The translations under genes were made by a program, and so were the position numbers. Below are positions 1 to 8,638 of a stretch of 43,548 nucleotides of DNA, one piece after another. The stretch is from Candidatus Cloacimonadota bacterium (GTDB lineage Bacteria > Cloacimonadota > Cloacimonadia > Cloacimonadales > Cloacimonadaceae), in assembly GCA_012839325.1 (NCBI GenBank), contig DUNQ01000026.1, positions 1 to 43,548 of the forward strand, written 5' to 3'. Each line of letters starts with the position of its first letter. Position 1 is the first letter of the stretch. The notes beneath the pieces are model-generated. The model was not told the DNA's origin. It was given only the letters and a program-made list of their open reading frames with translations, and made no database searches.

Positions 1-21
1 GCTCCTTACTTCAGACCTTGC

Positions 22-35
22 CGTTGCCGGCAACG
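22..35. repeat. Perfect 14-bp palindrome
   Basis: The sequence cgttgccggcaacg equals its own reverse complement. It belongs to the same family of GC-rich short inverted repeats as the two larger units further right. Function unknown. Confidence 0.6.
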
Positions 36-125
36 CCCTTGGTCTCATGTTGACTTCCCGCTGGTGAGGTGTCAGGACTTCTTTCAGTCCATCGGCGCAG
101 AAAGCATTCTGGGCAAACAAAAGAT

Positions 126-163
126 ATGCGCCCTTGGCGCATACGGCAACAAGGACGTTCCCG
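126..163. repeat. Paired-hairpin repeat, copy 1
   Basis: First hairpin: arms atgcgcc (126-132) and ggcgcat (136-142) around loop ctt. Second hairpin: arms cggcaac (144-150) and gttcccg (157-163), six of seven bases pairing. The same two-hairpin order recurs 128 bp to the right. Confidence 0.55.
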
Positions 164-253
164 CCCCATAGTGTGGGCAATGCTTGTGGCGGCAAGGGCG
201 TTCCCAAACCTAAGCCTTTTTGGCAACGAGGACATTACCCGACCAAGAGAGGA

Positions 254-292
254 ATGCGCCGGTGGCGCATGCGTAAACGAGGGCGTTTACGC
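254..292. repeat. Paired-hairpin repeat, copy 2
   Basis: First hairpin: arms atgcgcc (254-260) and ggcgcat (264-270) around loop ggt. Second hairpin: gcgtaaacg (271-279) and cgtttacgc (284-292) around loop aggg, nine perfect pairs. The arms of the second hairpin differ from copy 1 on both sides yet still pair, so structure is kept while sequence changes. Confidence 0.55.
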
Positions 293-348
293 ACCAACAA
301 ATCAGGCGGCAAGACTCGCATTTTCTCTTTGCATTAAGCCACAAAATG

Positions 349-374
349 AAAAGGGCTGCCACTCAGGACAGCCC
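349..374 (-). terminator. Intrinsic terminator of the 1299-residue secreted protein gene
   Basis: Read on the minus strand, a six-pair stem gggctg/cagccc (353-374), which can be extended by further pairs, is followed directly by TTTT (352-349). It lies about 25 bp beyond the stop codon of the gene ending at 399. Confidence 0.7.
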
Positions 375-398
375 GTAATTTATTGTTTTTGGTGTTTC

Positions 399-3300
399 TT
401 ATTTCATTAACATTATCTTGATGCTTCTACTATGAATAGGCGTCTTCACTCGGACAAAGTACATTCCGCTTGCAACACCGCGTCCATTTCTATCCTTACC
501 ATCCCAAGTGAGTTTTTGTGGACCTGCGCCGAGGATTCCCTTGTGCAGGGTATTCACTCTTTGACCTCTGAGGTTATAGATGTTCACCGTGCAATCCTGT
601 GCCTCAGGCAGGTTTATAGCGAGATTCACATTGGGGTTGAAGGGGTTCGGATATGCGCTGAGGGTAATCTCCGGCTTTGCCACGAGGTCCTCATTACTGA
701 CGAAGTGGTTATATACCGAGAACAAGGCTTCATATTCACCCGGCTCAATGACATTCAGCGTGAAAGGCACTCCATCGCGAGCTGTAACGATATTGCCCAA
801 GATGTACATCTGCGCCGTCCATTCATCCGGAATATTGAACTTATCAAAGGTAAATACGACTTCTCCCGCCTCTTTTGCAACAAGCTTGAAGGGGAAATCC
901 ATCTGCATATCTTCCCCGTTGAAGAGCGTATTTGCGCGATATTCGCTATAAAGCTCAGGTTCCGGGAAAGCATCGTTATCAGATTTGTCTATATACACTC
1001 TCGCATTTGGGAATGCTTCATGATCGGGCGCTTTGGGTAGATCGTAGCGGAAGTCATATCCCTCACTCGCCCAGTTCGAGGCGCCAAATGTAAAGCTATC
1101 GTCATTGGCATACACCTTGACTTCCCACTCGGGAGCAGGCGTAACAACGGGCAGAGATTCAAAGTAAGGATAAAATCTTACGATGATCTCGTTATCTATA
1201 TTCGCCACATTCTTAATGAAGAAAGATTCATAAGGGAGAATCTTCTGGGTTCTGGTGAGCGCGCCATCGCGATATACAAAAACGGCAGGCGAGACAAGCT
1301 CTTGCGCCACCATTTCGCCAAACTTATAGGTGACACCGTTGATCTTGAAATGGATATTTGGCAGTTCATATTCACAAAGATGGGGATTTGCCAAGAGGTT
1401 CCAGCCGGGCGCAAGATAGGCGCTGGTCATGGTCTTTTGAATCACGTTTTCTGTGCTCATAGACACATCATCCATCACATTCACCATGTATCCCTGATTA
1501 TAAGAAATCTCGTTGATCTCTTCCCATTCTTCGTCCCAGATAAAGGCTTGCGCGCCGTCTCCGAAGACGCTCTGAACATCCCAGTCCATTGTCATGAAGG
1601 GATTTGAGATGCTCGTCCAGCCGGGTTCTTTAACGAAGGTGGAAGTTTGGGGAACGAAGGCGACGGTGAAGTTCGACACAAAGGTATTGACTTGACCATC
1701 GGTGGACAAGGCTTTCATGTACATCTTTGCATTGGGCATATCGAGATCCGCGGGAACGAGGAACTCTTCATAGATGCTATCAGCCGTCAAGCCGCTTGCG
1801 ATCAAGAGAGAGTCGGTATCGTTTTTGACATAAAGCTCCATGCTTTCCATGAGGAACTTACGATCAATTTGCCAGGGAATGACGAAGTTATCTCCGCCTT
1901 GAACTATCTGATTGTCCAAACTTGCAAAATTGACCTTGGGCTGCAAATTGCCCCAATAGAGGGTCATGGTTATTGCGTTGCTGCTGCTGGTGCTATATTG
2001 GTAGGGCGACTCAGCGATGTTGTGCCAGTTGCCGCTTGAATTGTCATAAAGATAGATCTTTTCACCTCTTAAAGCGGTGGGAACGCCGATGAAAATGGGG
2101 TTGTTAGTCCTGGTTGTGCGAGCTCTGACCACCCAGGATTTGAGCTCTTCATTTACGTCATATGCGCCCATAACCTCTCTTTGGAGGCTGGTGCCATAGT
2201 TACCCCAATTCGCTTCCCAAAAGGCTATCCAAACATAGTTGCCGGTCGGGTTGCTTTTGGTTTCATCATAATAACTGTCTCTACCATCGGTAGCAAAAGG
2301 GTTTTGTCCGAATTCAGCGAAGTCGGTAAGACCATAGTTTGGGCAAGATATTTCCAAAGTGTGTATGGTGGTGGGAATGGCTGCCTGGGGTTCATGATGG
2401 AGGAATTGATCTTCATCGGCAGAATACATTGCAAGCATGTAGGTGTATTCGCTGTCGTTTTCCAGATCAACATCCCAGTAATCATAGGTGTAGTTGCCGC
2501 TTGCCATGGAAGGATCGGTCTCATAGCTGCTGATGAGTTCATAGTCGCCATCACCGGACTTTCTTAAGAGACCAAAGCCGGGGAATCCGGTAAGATTTTG
2601 CACTCCCCATTGGACATATACGGAATTGGTGAGTCCGTGAGCCGTGAAAGACTGGACGTTAACGGGAACGGGCATGCTCACCACTTCGTTGGAAAGCTCG
2701 CTATAGTTATCGTTCTTGTCGCGCGCGCGTATCCTGAAATGGTAGGATGTATCACGCGCAAGTCCTGTCACCTTGATGGAAGTGCAAGCTTGTGCTGCTA
2801 ATTCGCGATATATCTCTCTATCGATGATTACGTAATCTTCCTCATCGCTGTCTTCGTCGAAAGATGAGGTGGAATACCATATTTCATAGCTATCAAAGTC
2901 GTAGGAATCGCTCTCATCCCAAGCAAGGTTTACAGAATACATGTAAGTATTTGCAACGATGAGGTTTTCCGGCGTGGGAGGTTCAAGACCGTCATCCATC
3001 TCGAACATATCGTCCAAGACCGCGCTGAGATCGGATATCCATCTGCTATAAAATTGACGCGGGCGCTCATAGCGATTTGACATGTCCCACTTGCCTGTGT
3101 TTTCATCCCAGCCATGAAACCAATGATAGTTGAGTTCGTCTTGCGTATAGCAATATGGAAGTTCGTCCATTTCTATATGGAAGAAAGGAGAAAAGACGTC
3201 GTAATCGTTGAAGCCCTGCAATGTGTAAGTAGTCTGCACGCTTTGCTGATAGCCGGGAAGGTCAATCCTGTTGTTTACGGGATAGGAAACATCTCCGTCT

Positions 3301-4298
3301 GTGTAAGTAAAGTCATGAATATTGTAATAAACGGAATAGTAGTCGTTCAGATACACATCTTCGTGGGTGCCTATGGTGTTTGCAGGTATCATCAGGTGGT
3401 CGCCTTGATGTATCATGTCGTTCTTATTGCTGCTGAGATCGCGGATGGGAAGTGTGGGGCAAAGTTTGCCGTTCCCTGAGGAGATCTGATTAGCTGCATA
3501 GCCTACGTGCAGATCGTAGTCATAGGCGTGAACTTGCAGGGAGAACTCTCTGGTGTCATAGTCATCGCGTATCTTATCGGCAAATTTCTTGTATGCCACG
3601 TTGAATGGGTGATTGGAGTTACGAGTGGGGTCGGATTGAGATTTAGCATTTGTGTAAGGCGGGACACCGCTCCACTTCACTTCTCTGCCTGCTCCCGAAA
3701 CCAGGAAATAGCTGGCGTCTGTGGCTACAAATGCGTCGTAGCCGATGATGGGCGTAATATAGTCGTCATTTGGGTGCGGAGCTGTGACGATTATCGGCTT
3801 TTCGCTATCGGGGTTATATACATACAGTCCCCAGCCCCAGTCAAAGGCTCCGATCTCGTCGTCATAAGGATCATCCGGCGTGCCGTTGTCGTCATAATAG
3901 CTCATGTCCACATGCTCGCGCAATACTCTGTATGAACCGCCTGTGTCTGTATTGCGGAAAAGCACTACTTCATAAGGGAAGCCGGCATCATCGATGGTGG
4001 CTTGTGCCAGATCCAATTCTCCTTCGAGAAAGTAGTCTATCACTGTTCCCCAAGTATTTAGTTGGGCGGTGGTGGGAATCTTGAAATCACCAAAGCCGGT
4101 GGTCTGGCGATCGTGGGGCGCATATCCATTGTATCCCGGGCGGGCAATGCCTTCCGCTATATGCGAAACCCAGTTTGAATAAGCGCAGCTAGGTTCGTCG
4201 CGAATGAGGAAATTCTCGAAAGAACCTCTTTCAATTGTGTAGGCAAATAGGTTGAACATCAATACTGTCATGCTCAACAAAAGAACTATCTTTCTCAT
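399..4298 (-). CDS. Secreted protein: hydrolase-like N-domain, FN3, type-A sorting domain
   Basis: A 1299-residue exported protein. Residues 1-19 are a signal peptide. Residues about 20-435 form a domain I cannot assign. Its polar motifs APHPNDD (H175, D178), GAGREV (R205, E206), SDPTRNSNHPF (222-232), QVHAYD (H257) and HIEMDE (H374, E376) resemble the spaced ligands of zinc hydrolases of the N-formylglutamate amidohydrolase/M14 kind. That reading is inference. A fibronectin type III domain follows (about 440-545), then beta-rich sequence. The last roughly 85 residues begin at YPNPFNP and end GMYFVRV...MLMK, a FlgD-like type-A (Por/T9SS-style) sorting domain, so surface display or release is likely. 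An AGGAG-type site lies six bases before the ATG. The gene is monocistronic, with its own terminator. Confidence 0.75.
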   Translation of the reverse strand: MRKIVLLLSMTVLMFNLFAYTIERGSFENFLIRDEPSCAYSNWVSHIAEGIARPGYNGYAPHDRQTTGFGDFKIPTTAQLNTWGTVIDYFLEGELDLAQATIDDAGFPYEVVLFRNTDTGGSYRVLREHVDMSYYDDNGTPDDPYDDEIGAFDWGWGLYVYNPDSEKPIIVTAPHPNDDYITPIIGYDAFVATDASYFLVSGAGREVKWSGVPPYTNAKSQSDPTRNSNHPFNVAYKKFADKIRDDYDTREFSLQVHAYDYDLHVGYAANQISSGNGKLCPTLPIRDLSSNKNDMIHQGDHLMIPANTIGTHEDVYLNDYYSVYYNIHDFTYTDGDVSYPVNNRIDLPGYQQSVQTTYTLQGFNDYDVFSPFFHIEMDELPYCYTQDELNYHWFHGWDENTGKWDMSNRYERPRQFYSRWISDLSAVLDDMFEMDDGLEPPTPENLIVANTYMYSVNLAWDESDSYDFDSYEIWYSTSSFDEDSDEEDYVIIDREIYRELAAQACTSIKVTGLARDTSYHFRIRARDKNDNYSELSNEVVSMPVPVNVQSFTAHGLTNSVYVQWGVQNLTGFPGFGLLRKSGDGDYELISSYETDPSMASGNYTYDYWDVDLENDSEYTYMLAMYSADEDQFLHHEPQAAIPTTIHTLEISCPNYGLTDFAEFGQNPFATDGRDSYYDETKSNPTGNYVWIAFWEANWGNYGTSLQREVMGAYDVNEELKSWVVRARTTRTNNPIFIGVPTALRGEKIYLYDNSSGNWHNIAESPYQYSTSSSNAITMTLYWGNLQPKVNFASLDNQIVQGGDNFVIPWQIDRKFLMESMELYVKNDTDSLLIASGLTADSIYEEFLVPADLDMPNAKMYMKALSTDGQVNTFVSNFTVAFVPQTSTFVKEPGWTSISNPFMTMDWDVQSVFGDGAQAFIWDEEWEEINEISYNQGYMVNVMDDVSMSTENVIQKTMTSAYLAPGWNLLANPHLCEYELPNIHFKINGVTYKFGEMVAQELVSPAVFVYRDGALTRTQKILPYESFFIKNVANIDNEIIVRFYPYFESLPVVTPAPEWEVKVYANDDSFTFGASNWASEGYDFRYDLPKAPDHEAFPNARVYIDKSDNDAFPEPELYSEYRANTLFNGEDMQMDFPFKLVAKEAGEVVFTFDKFNIPDEWTAQMYILGNIVTARDGVPFTLNVIEPGEYEALFSVYNHFVSNEDLVAKPEITLSAYPNPFNPNVNLAINLPEAQDCTVNIYNLRGQRVNTLHKGILGAGPQKLTWDGKDRNGRGVASGMYFVRVKTPIHSRSIKIMLMK

Positions 4299-4325
4299 GG
4301 TTTCTCCTATTTGTAAATAAGAATT

Positions 4326-4377
4326 ATTATATTATTGTCTCTTATTGCAAGACAGGCTTGCTGTCATATTTCGTCAA
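4326..4377 (-). promoter_or_regulatory. Promoter-like elements upstream of the 1299-residue protein gene
   Basis: On the minus strand there is TTGACG (4377-4372) and, 40 bp further on, TATAAT (4331-4326), about 27 bp before the start codon. The spacing does not fit a single sigma-70 promoter. Either element alone may be used. Confidence 0.3.
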
Positions 4378-4469
4378 GCACAAAATCATGCGAGTGCATA
4401 ATTTTGGGATATATCGAGGTTTCTTGGGCGGAAATAGTGGCTGTGATGAGGGGCTGATAACTATTTCAT

Positions 4470-4509
4470 TTGACAAAAAAAGCTGAGTTGGGTTTCATCG
4501 CATTATAAT
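4470..4509 (+). promoter_or_regulatory. Promoter-like elements before the lpxB operon
   Basis: TTGACA (4470-4475) and TATAAT (4504-4509) are both perfect consensus hexamers but lie 28 bp apart. At 17 bp from TTGACA is TTTCAT. The TATAAT ends 17 bases before the TTG start codon. Confidence 0.35.
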
Positions 4510-4526
4510 TTAACCTTGGAGATATT

Positions 4527-5099
4527 TTGAATAAGTTATTCACAAGAAATACTGTCGTGCTGCTTGTCATCTTGCTTGCAGTGAGCCGTTTGGATGCGTC
4601 GATTGCATCGCAGACCGTTAGCTGGCTTCAAGCCAAGGGGATAAGTGCGCGCATGATTATCTTGATCATCTCAATGCTGCCGATAATAGAGCTTAGGGGC
4701 TCCATCCCCGTGGCGATACTATTTTTCAAGATGAGCTGGCAAGAGGCTTTTGTTTTGTCTGCGATAGGAAATATGATCCCCATTCCCTTTATACTGTTGT
4801 TCATAGATCTTGTCTTTAGTCTGCTCAGCAAGTTTGCGCTTGGCAAAAGAGTGGTTGATTTCTTTACGAACAAAGCGATAACTAAGGGGAAAGATATAGA
4901 GAAGTATAAGCTTGCCGGACTCAGTTTGTTCGTGGGAATACCTCTTCCGGGAACGGGCGGATGGACGGGTGCATTGGCGGCAAAGTTTCTCAATTTCAGC
5001 TTTTGGAAAGCCATAATCAGCATCACTATTGGCGTAATAATAGCCGGTGTGATCGTCACCTTATTGAGCCTCATGGGGCACATGACATTTGTAGGATAA
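4527..5099 (+). CDS. Small multi-drug export family membrane protein (COG2426-like)
   Basis: A 190-residue integral membrane protein with about four or five hydrophobic segments. The motif ELRGSIPVAI (about 55-64) and the PLPGTGGWTGALAA stretch (about 138-151) are typical of the Sm_multidrug_ex family (PF06695/COG2426). The family name implies export, but its substrate is not established. The start is TTG at 4527, chosen because GGAG sits five bases upstream. The stop codon overlaps the next start by one base (TAATG), so it is translationally coupled to lpxB and heads the operon. That position suggests an envelope-related role, which is inference. Confidence 0.75.
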   Translation: MNKLFTRNTVVLLVILLAVSRLDASIASQTVSWLQAKGISARMIILIISMLPIIELRGSIPVAILFFKMSWQEAFVLSAIGNMIPIPFILLFIDLVFSLLSKFALGKRVVDFFTNKAITKGKDIEKYKLAGLSLFVGIPLPGTGGWTGALAAKFLNFSFWKAIISITIGVIIAGVIVTLLSLMGHMTFVG

Positions 5100-6244
5100 T
5101 GAAAAAGGTCAAAATCTTTTGGTTGGCAGGTGAAAGCAGCGGAGATCTCCACTGCGAGCTGATCATGAAAGAACTCAATAAGGATGGCTTGCGCTTTGAG
5201 CATCACGGTATTGGCGGACCTAAAATGCAGGCGCAGGGCTTAAAGCCGCTCTTCCCTTTCGAGCGATTTGCCGTGATGGGCTTTGTGGAGGTTCTGGCGC
5301 ATCTCCCCTTCTTCCTTAAGGTGGAGCGCAGGATAAGACGCTTCTTTAAAAAAGAAAAGCCCGATATCGCCATCTTGGCTGACTATCCCGGGCTGAATCT
5401 GAGGGTTGCGCATATTGCGGATGAGCATCGCATCCCCGTGCTATATTATATATGTCCGCAATTTTGGGCGTGGAAGCATGAGCGCGTGCATAAACTGAAA
5501 ATGAGCACAAAGCATGTTGCCTGCATCCTGCCTTTTGAGGAAGAGCTTCTTAATATCCATAATGTTACCTGTAGTTTTGTCGGACATCCAATAGTAGAAG
5601 AAATCACTTTCATGGGCGATAGGTCTCATTTTGCGCGCTTCTTTGGGCTTGATCCCGATAAGAAATGGTTGGGCTTTTTGCCGGGAAGCCGTAATAAAGA
5701 GATTCAAAAGATGTTGCCCGTCTTTCTGGAGGCAGCCAAGAAATGGGATAAAGATGAATATGAGATACTCATCTCAAAGAGCCATAGCGTGAAGCATCTC
5801 AGCTTTATGAGGCTAATAGAGAAGGCGAAGCTCCCCCACCTTCATATCATTGACGGATATGCTTATGACATGATGAGGGGATGCGAAGTCTTGGTCTGCA
5901 CCTCGGGCACGGTCACGCTGGAATCAGCCTATGTGGGCACTCCCGCGGTAATTTGTTATAAAGCAAATCCCATTTCATATCTCATCGGGAAGCACTTCAT
6001 ACGCGTATCGCATATTGGCTTGCCGAATATCATTTTGAACGACTCTGTCTTGCCGGAACTCATCCAAAGAGATGTGAATGCTGCGAACATAAATAAAGAG
6101 ATAAATAAGCTTTTGCCCGGCGGGGAAAACAGGGAAAACGTGTTGGGTAAACTGCAGAATATACGAGCTGTGTTGAGCTCAAGACGTCCCAGTGTGGAAA
6201 TACCCAAGATAATAGAGCATCTGCTTGAGACCTATGAAAGATAA
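5099..6244 (+). CDS. lpxB: Lipid-A-disaccharide synthase
   Basis: LpxB (GT19) joins UDP-2,3-diacylglucosamine and lipid X to make lipid A disaccharide at the inner membrane's cytoplasmic face. The 381-residue product is normal length. Hallmarks seen are GESSGDLH near residue 10, PQFWAWKHERV, LPGSRNKEI and CTSGTVTLESA. An upstream in-frame start at 4961 exists but lies inside the preceding gene; the ATG at 5099 gives the canonical N-terminus KKVKIFWLAGESSGD and overlaps the previous stop by one base. The next gene begins inside its last codons. Its presence indicates an LPS-bearing outer membrane. Confidence 0.95.
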   Translation: MKKVKIFWLAGESSGDLHCELIMKELNKDGLRFEHHGIGGPKMQAQGLKPLFPFERFAVMGFVEVLAHLPFFLKVERRIRRFFKKEKPDIAILADYPGLNLRVAHIADEHRIPVLYYICPQFWAWKHERVHKLKMSTKHVACILPFEEELLNIHNVTCSFVGHPIVEEITFMGDRSHFARFFGLDPDKKWLGFLPGSRNKEIQKMLPVFLEAAKKWDKDEYEILISKSHSVKHLSFMRLIEKAKLPHLHIIDGYAYDMMRGCEVLVCTSGTVTLESAYVGTPAVICYKANPISYLIGKHFIRVSHIGLPNIILNDSVLPELIQRDVNAANINKEINKLLPGGENRENVLGKLQNIRAVLSSRRPSVEIPKIIEHLLETYER

Positions 6245-6842
6245 GTGGTGGTTCTCTTCCTATTCCTTTTTAGCGGCGGGCTTGCTTAAGCTGCTCAAAA
6301 AGACGCTGAGGTTCGAGGTTTTCAATCAGCCTGAGAAAGAGCCGGTGATATATGCTTTCTGGCATAGAAACCTTATGTATTGCACGCTCCTGAGAGCCGG
6401 AGATCCGATAGCCGTGATAGTATCGGCTTCAAAAGATGGTGATCTCATCTCGGCGCCGGTGGGCAGATTGGGTTATCACATAGTACGAGGATCGAGCAGC
6501 AGAAGGGGCTCTCAGGCGCTTAAAGGGCTGGTTCGCGCAGCTAAAGAATATTCCATAGCAATTACTCCGGATGGGCCGCGAGGACCCGTGGGAACAGTGC
6601 ATCCGGGCATGTTCACCCTTGCGCTCTTAGCAAAGATACCCATTGTTGCCGTGCATGTGGATGCAAAGTATGAGTGGGTCTTTTCCTCTTGGGATAGATT
6701 TCGCTTCCCAATGCCTTTCGCGAAAGCAAAGGTCTATTATTCAGATCCCATCCATGTGAACAGTAAAGATGATATACCCATAGCGGAAGAGCAATACAGA
6801 GCTTTCCTCTTGGAAAAAGAGAAAGAGAATACCCTGTCTTAG
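6234..6842 (+). CDS. DUF374 lysophospholipid-acyltransferase-like protein
   Basis: A 202-residue protein of the DUF374/COG2121 family, related to LPLAT acyltransferases. Visible motifs are FWHRNLM (the HX4D-type region), SASKDGDLIS, RGSSSRRG and TPDGPRGP. In diderms these proteins sit next to lipid A genes, and an acyl transfer role in lipid A or phospholipid synthesis is plausible but not shown. The ATG at 6234 is preferred; a TTG at 6225 would add three residues. It overlaps lpxB by 11 bases. A strong hairpin terminator follows within 30 bases. Confidence 0.85.
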   Translation: MKDKWWFSSYSFLAAGLLKLLKKTLRFEVFNQPEKEPVIYAFWHRNLMYCTLLRAGDPIAVIVSASKDGDLISAPVGRLGYHIVRGSSSRRGSQALKGLVRAAKEYSIAITPDGPRGPVGTVHPGMFTLALLAKIPIVAVHVDAKYEWVFSSWDRFRFPMPFAKAKVYYSDPIHVNSKDDIPIAEEQYRAFLLEKEKENTLS

Positions 6843-6870
6843 ATTAAGTGTTATTTTTATAGGTATAAAA

Positions 6871-6896
6871 AAAGAGCTGCACGAATGCAGCTCTTT
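6871..6896. terminator. Bidirectional terminator between convergent genes
   Basis: Perfect 11-bp arms aaagagctgca (6871-6881) and tgcagctcttt (6886-6896) close a CGAA tetraloop. A run of seven T follows on the minus strand (complement of 6867-6873), and TTTCTTATATT on the plus strand. It serves both the lpxB operon and the TPR lipoprotein gene. Confidence 0.85.
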
Positions 6897-6911
6897 CTTA
6901 TATTCGGAGGT

Positions 6912-8570
6912 CTAAAAGCCTTTGGTTTGGTTGATTAGATTGTTTACAGTACTAAGTCTATTATTGATATCAGCCTGTGTGTCGGGATCGGCGGCAACTG
7001 AGCCTGCTTTGTAAAGCTGTTCGGCAGCTCTTCTGAAATGGTTATTTGCAGAAGTTCTTGCGCCGTCGCGCTCTCTTGCAAGGGTTGTAGCCTGACGTCC
7101 CACAGCGGCTTCAGCACGTTTTTCGAGATCAACAAAGCGGTTGTATTCGTTCGTGCCTCTCATCTGACTAATCGTAGCAAGAATCACATAAGCCTGATAG
7201 ATCGTAGGATCATAACTGATTACTTTATTAGCGTTCAGCTCAGCTTTGTCGTTTACTTCTTGCAGGATGTAGATACTGGCAAGGTTCAAGTAAGCCATAG
7301 GGTTATCGGGTGCTATCGTAATGAGATTGTTCATTGTATTGATAGCCTTGCCGAGATATTCGTTTCTGAGCTCAGTATCTTCGGCTTCGCTGGCTTGGTT
7401 GCGATAGAGTCCCACCAGGTTCAGATAAGCCTGAGTGTTATTAGGATTGCTTCTGATGAGCCCTTCATAACGGTTTATCGCCTGATCCATGCGTCCACTG
7501 CGCTGATATGCGGCAGCCAAACGACGAGATATGATCTCATTTTCGGGATAAGCGTCATAAGCCGTTTCGAGATATTCGATAGCATCTCCAAAGCGCTCCA
7601 ATTCATAGAGCATGAGGCCTTTTCTGGTGATCACTCTGATATCTTCGGGAGATATGCTCAGAGATGAGTCAAAAGCGGATTCTGCATCGGTGAATTGTCT
7701 CTGCTCGGCATAGATATTTCCGATCACGAACCAAAGCTCTGCATCATCGTTGTTTGTTGCAATCATTTCCATCACTTCAAGACGCTTTGCTACTTGATCT
7801 GTAGTTTCATAGAGCTCGTTGAGCATGATCAAAGATTGCCCATGCTTGGGGTTTATCTCTAAAGCATTCCTAAAGTTTTCTTCAGCGAGCTGATGTGCAC
7901 CGGTCTTGAGATAGGTGGCGCCTAAATAGTAATAGGCATCAGCTTTATCGGGATCAAGACCAATGGCAACCTTGAGCTGGCGTTCAGCTTCAACATAGTT
8001 GCCGGCTGCATAAAAGTTTGTAGCAACGTTATAGATCTTATCAACTTCTTGAGAGATAAATGTATCAAGTTCGGCAATGAGCCTCTTACGCAGGACGTCC
8101 CATCTAGCTTCTTTGTGGTTATCAACATTGAAGTTGATCTGACGCAATTCTTGAGTGCGTGCGCTGAAAAACCTCACCGAGATGGAAAATAAGTCGGCAC
8201 GGAGAGAAGAGATGTTCCCGAGAATGAGGACATTTGCATCGGTTGCATCAGCAATTTCTTCCATTTCATCAATATTGAGATCGTCAACATCGAGGAAGCC
8301 GGTTTCACGGTATTCTCTTGCTACTTCATTAAGATCCAATAGTTCATATTGGGGATATTCAGAAAATACGTAATAAAAATCTCTTACAAAAAGGATTTTG
8401 CGGATGTTCTTGCATCTACCATCCATAGTTTTAAGAGGAAGAATGGCAACCTTGGTCGTAAGACCGGTATATTCTTCCTGTTGTTCTCTTGCTTGCGGCA
8501 CACCTGTATTCACCGTGCATGCTGAAATCAGCAGCATAGCGATCATGGCGATGAGCAACAATCTTTTCAT
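6912..8570 (-). CDS. TPR-repeat lipoprotein
   Basis: A 552-residue lipoprotein. The signal peptide ends in the lipobox LISAC, with acylated Cys at residue 18. Residues about 35-175 form an alpha/beta domain starting VAILPLKTMDG, with VLILGNIS, which recalls CsgG/TolB-N-type domains of outer-membrane lipoproteins; this is inference. The rest is a chain of tetratricopeptide repeats (for example ADAYYYLGATYLKTGAHQLA), a protein-interaction scaffold. Start ATG at 8570 with GGAGG six bases upstream. It follows birA by 64 bases that contain promoter-like elements, so it may have its own promoter. Function unknown beyond a periplasmic scaffold. Confidence 0.85.
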   Translation of the reverse strand: MKRLLLIAMIAMLLISACTVNTGVPQAREQQEEYTGLTTKVAILPLKTMDGRCKNIRKILFVRDFYYVFSEYPQYELLDLNEVAREYRETGFLDVDDLNIDEMEEIADATDANVLILGNISSLRADLFSISVRFFSARTQELRQINFNVDNHKEARWDVLRKRLIAELDTFISQEVDKIYNVATNFYAAGNYVEAERQLKVAIGLDPDKADAYYYLGATYLKTGAHQLAEENFRNALEINPKHGQSLIMLNELYETTDQVAKRLEVMEMIATNNDDAELWFVIGNIYAEQRQFTDAESAFDSSLSISPEDIRVITRKGLMLYELERFGDAIEYLETAYDAYPENEIISRRLAAAYQRSGRMDQAINRYEGLIRSNPNNTQAYLNLVGLYRNQASEAEDTELRNEYLGKAINTMNNLITIAPDNPMAYLNLASIYILQEVNDKAELNANKVISYDPTIYQAYVILATISQMRGTNEYNRFVDLEKRAEAAVGRQATTLARERDGARTSANNHFRRAAEQLYKAGSVAADPDTQADINNRLSTVNNLINQTKGF

Positions 8571-8591
8571 TAGATCCTCCAGGGTCTATAT

Positions 8592-8638
8592 ATTATACTT
8601 CATCATTCACAATCTTTTTCTTTTCGACAATCTGTCAA
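8592..8638 (-). promoter_or_regulatory. Promoter-like elements before the TPR lipoprotein
   Basis: On the minus strand, TTGACA (8638-8633) overlaps the birA stop region and TATAAT (8597-8592) lies 35 bp downstream, 22 bp before the start codon. The spacing is too long for one classic promoter. Confidence 0.3.

Larger units (their letters stand above)
1..352. other. Gene-free left flank with hairpin repeats
   Basis: Open frames exist on both strands here, but they are short, overlap each other, and translate to Arg/Gly/Pro-rich peptides with no signal peptide or domain. I regard the stretch as non-coding. It is richer in G and C than the other intergenic regions and is packed with short inverted repeats, listed separately. 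The window edge cuts it, so the element may extend further left. Confidence 0.6.

Noticed and set aside
69-410. Overlapping open frames on both strands at the left edge
   Set aside because: They read through the hairpin repeats, give Arg/Gly-rich peptides without domains and run into the neighbouring gene's terminator.
4961-5098. Upstream in-frame extension of lpxB
   Set aside because: It lies wholly inside the preceding gene, and the ATG at 5099 gives the standard LpxB N-terminus.
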